The translations under genes were made by a program, and so were the position numbers. Below are positions 52,444 to 53,806 of a stretch of 53,806 nt of DNA, piece by piece (positions within the stretch are counted from its first letter, which is position 1; the number at the start of each line of letters is the position of its first letter). Below the pieces are notes generated by a model. That model saw only the letters and a list, made by a program, of their open reading frames with translations. It searched no databases and was not told where the DNA came from. This DNA is from Ruminiclostridium sp. (GTDB lineage: Bacteria > Bacillota > Clostridia > Oscillospirales > Ruminococcaceae), in the NCBI GenBank assembly GCA_017635095.1, contig JAGBMA010000052.1, positions 1-53,806 on the forward strand. The letters are read 5' to 3'.

Positions 52444-53806
52444 TTAATTTGTGAACACCTCCGCTATATAGAAGAAACCGTCTTTGGCAACTATAGAGAT
52501 ACCGACCTCCGATTTACTGCCGTCCATACGGACGCTGCGGCTGCTTTCAACCGATTGCAGCCGTTTATTTATGTCCTCGGCGGACTTTTCAGCGCATCTC
52601 CAGACATTGATAGAGATGGTTTTGGTGATTCCGTACCGTGCGGCGAGATCTTCTATAGTTCCGTAAAGAGGGGACTCGATATCTCCTGAGTTATATTTCG
52701 CCATATCAGCAGCGTATATCTCAGCCAAACTCCCGGCATCACTGTCATAGTTCATGGAAAGCGGCACTATGCCGTTTTCCATCCTGTAAGCGTTCAGTCC
52801 GGCAAGTACCGAAGCGGCAATATCTCTTTTGTATGTCAGTCCAGCGGCGACTCTTATTGCTTCAGCCTGTATGTTGGACTCGATAGCAGCTATCTCCGCA
52901 CTTAGATCGGAATGTTGCTCAACAACCTGAACTCGCTCGACCTCGTTCGGTCCGTCCTTGTAGGTGGCAAACAAAGAGCCGTCTGCGTTATAGATATATG
53001 TGTACACAGTCTCATAAGTGACTTTCCAGCCTCCGGTCGTCTTACTTTCGGTATAAGTTTCGGTCGAGCATGTCTGACCTTCGCCTAAAGAAACACCATT
53101 CGGAAGTGTTACCGGTGTCGTTTCCGTTGGTTTCGATGTCGTTATTTGAGTTGTAACGGGGGAGAGGTGATTGCTATCCCAGTCTGAATAGGGTTCTGTT
53201 ATCCCTGACCCAGCTATCTGGTACGGACGATGTATCTCCTGCCAGTAGATTGCACCGAGTTCGTTGATATTGCGTTCCCATAGCTTTACTATTACCCCAT
53301 GGTCATCAAGCGAGGCATATATGTTCCCGTCCACAAGCACAAAGTTGTCAGGTATATGGTCTCCATGCGGTATCTCATAGCCCATATCTTCCCCGTTTCC
53401 GTTAACAGGCACGAAAGCATATGAATCATCCCCGTTACGGACATACCTGTACAGCTCTTCCTCCCCGCTGCTGCCTATATATGAGTAAATATCGTCATCT
53501 ACGGCACTTGGGCTGAAGGAAACGGGCATATCGTCTTCGATTATATCGCTCCATACCCAGTTTCCGGCATCGTCCTTTACACGCTTCCGATAGCGGTTGA
53601 CCGTACCATCCTCGTTCAAGACCATATATGTCTCCTCTAAGCCTAAGACAGGGATATAGTTTTGGGGTATGTCGGGGTCAAGTATCCAATCAGTATCGGT
53701 CTTGACATTGGCCCACATAGTAGTATCCCACCAGACACCTGCACCTTTATTATATTGTACAGTATCGTTTCGCTCGGCGGGTGTTGTGGATTTGAAGTAC
53801 CATACC
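52444..53806 (-). CDS. exported CAP/SCP-domain protein, N-terminus beyond window
   Basis: At least 454 residues; the frame is open to the right edge (VWYFKSTTPAERNDTVQ... before the first Met), so the start is outside. The N-terminal part has Trp/Tyr/Asp-rich segments repeating a YxVLNEDG/VDGNIY pattern; a Thr-Pro linker (TTSKPTETTPV) precedes a coiled segment (AEIAAIESNIQAEAIRVAAG) and a CAP-superfamily C-terminal domain of about 130 residues (LAGLNAYRMENGIVPL, AEIYAADMAKYN). Likely surface-exposed; function unknown. Confidence 0.75.
   Translation of the reverse strand, partial: VWYFKSTTPAERNDTVQYNKGAGVWWDTTMWANVKTDTDWILDPDIPQNYIPVLGLEETYMVLNEDGTVNRYRKRVKDDAGNWVWSDIIEDDMPVSFSPSAVDDDIYSYIGSSGEEELYRYVRNGDDSYAFVPVNGNGEDMGYEIPHGDHIPDNFVLVDGNIYASLDDHGVIVKLWERNINELGAIYWQEIHRPYQIAGSGITEPYSDWDSNHLSPVTTQITTSKPTETTPVTLPNGVSLGEGQTCSTETYTESKTTGGWKVTYETVYTYIYNADGSLFATYKDGPNEVERVQVVEQHSDLSAEIAAIESNIQAEAIRVAAGLTYKRDIAASVLAGLNAYRMENGIVPLSMNYDSDAGSLAEIYAADMAKYNSGDIESPLYGTIEDLAARYGITKTISINVWRCAEKSAEDINKRLQSVESSRSVRMDGSKSEVGISIVAKDGFFYIAEVFTN

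Overview
The window looks like a chromosomal stretch from a low-to-mid GC gut Clostridia bacterium, most likely Oscillospiraceae/Ruminococcus-like. The basis is AGGAGG ribosome-binding sites, frequent TTG/ATG starts, lipoproteins with Thr-rich linkers, Nif11-type precursor peptides, a GguA/GguB-type sugar transporter and a sortase-like NPATG tail. No rRNA, tRNA, CRISPR array, phage or transposase gene was seen. Genus assignment is inference.

Layout. 1-2130: the end of a fatty-acid/polyketide-type operon (a ketosynthase, a ketosynthase-like protein that lost its catalytic residues, a FabG reductase). 2153-5273: a RiPP-like cluster with four leader-type precursor genes, three almost identical 38-nt upstream repeats and a GC-rich radical SAM/SPASM maturase. 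5295-20159 (+ strand): a membrane PP2C phosphatase, exported or membrane proteins, a HAD phosphatase, a sugar ABC transporter, two STAS-kinase fusions flanking a tyrosine-phosphatase-like protein, an HD-kinase fusion and two VOC proteins. 20219-21487 (-): a condensation-fold acyltransferase-like protein. 21651-35949 (+): CstA, two giant proteins with tandem substrate-binding domains fused to an amino-acid permease, a MATE-HATPase fusion, a third STAS-kinase, an ABC ATPase-HATPase fusion and a quinone/azo reductase. 36011-40798 (-): a five-gene operon (methyltransferase-STAS, exported prephenate dehydratase, acyltransferase-like protein, acetolactate decarboxylase, STAS). 41054-50478 (+): a second PP2C phosphatase, free HATPase kinase, cNMP-binding protein, GH3 lipoprotein, STAS protein, HATPase-symporter fusion, FHA-GGDEF protein and secreted 5'-nucleotidase. 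50597-53806 (-): an orphan sugar-binding lipoprotein, a remnant-bearing gap and a truncated CAP-domain protein.

Main theme. The parts of a partner-switching system (PP2C/SpoIIE phosphatase, RsbW-type HATPase, STAS antagonist) occur again and again: six STAS domains, four HATPase-like domains and two PP2C phosphatases. No sigma factor is seen. Instead, STAS or HATPase modules are fused to APH-type kinases, a methyltransferase, a MATE exporter, an amino-acid ABC ATPase and a dicarboxylate-type symporter. All STAS domains keep the Ser-Ser motif and both phosphatases look intact. Only the free HATPase (42517-42918) keeps the nucleotide-binding residues; the three fused copies have lost several of them. 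I infer a network in which phosphorylation of STAS proteins directly gates transport and metabolism, with the degenerate HATPase domains acting as STAS docking modules.

Other notable items: circularly phased binding-domain arrays in the two giant transporters, a gap-free 70-nt cloverleaf-shaped palindrome at 26267-26336, a lipoprotein prephenate dehydratase, and signs of precursor-gene turnover in the RiPP cluster. All domain assignments come from reading motifs by eye; no database search was possible.
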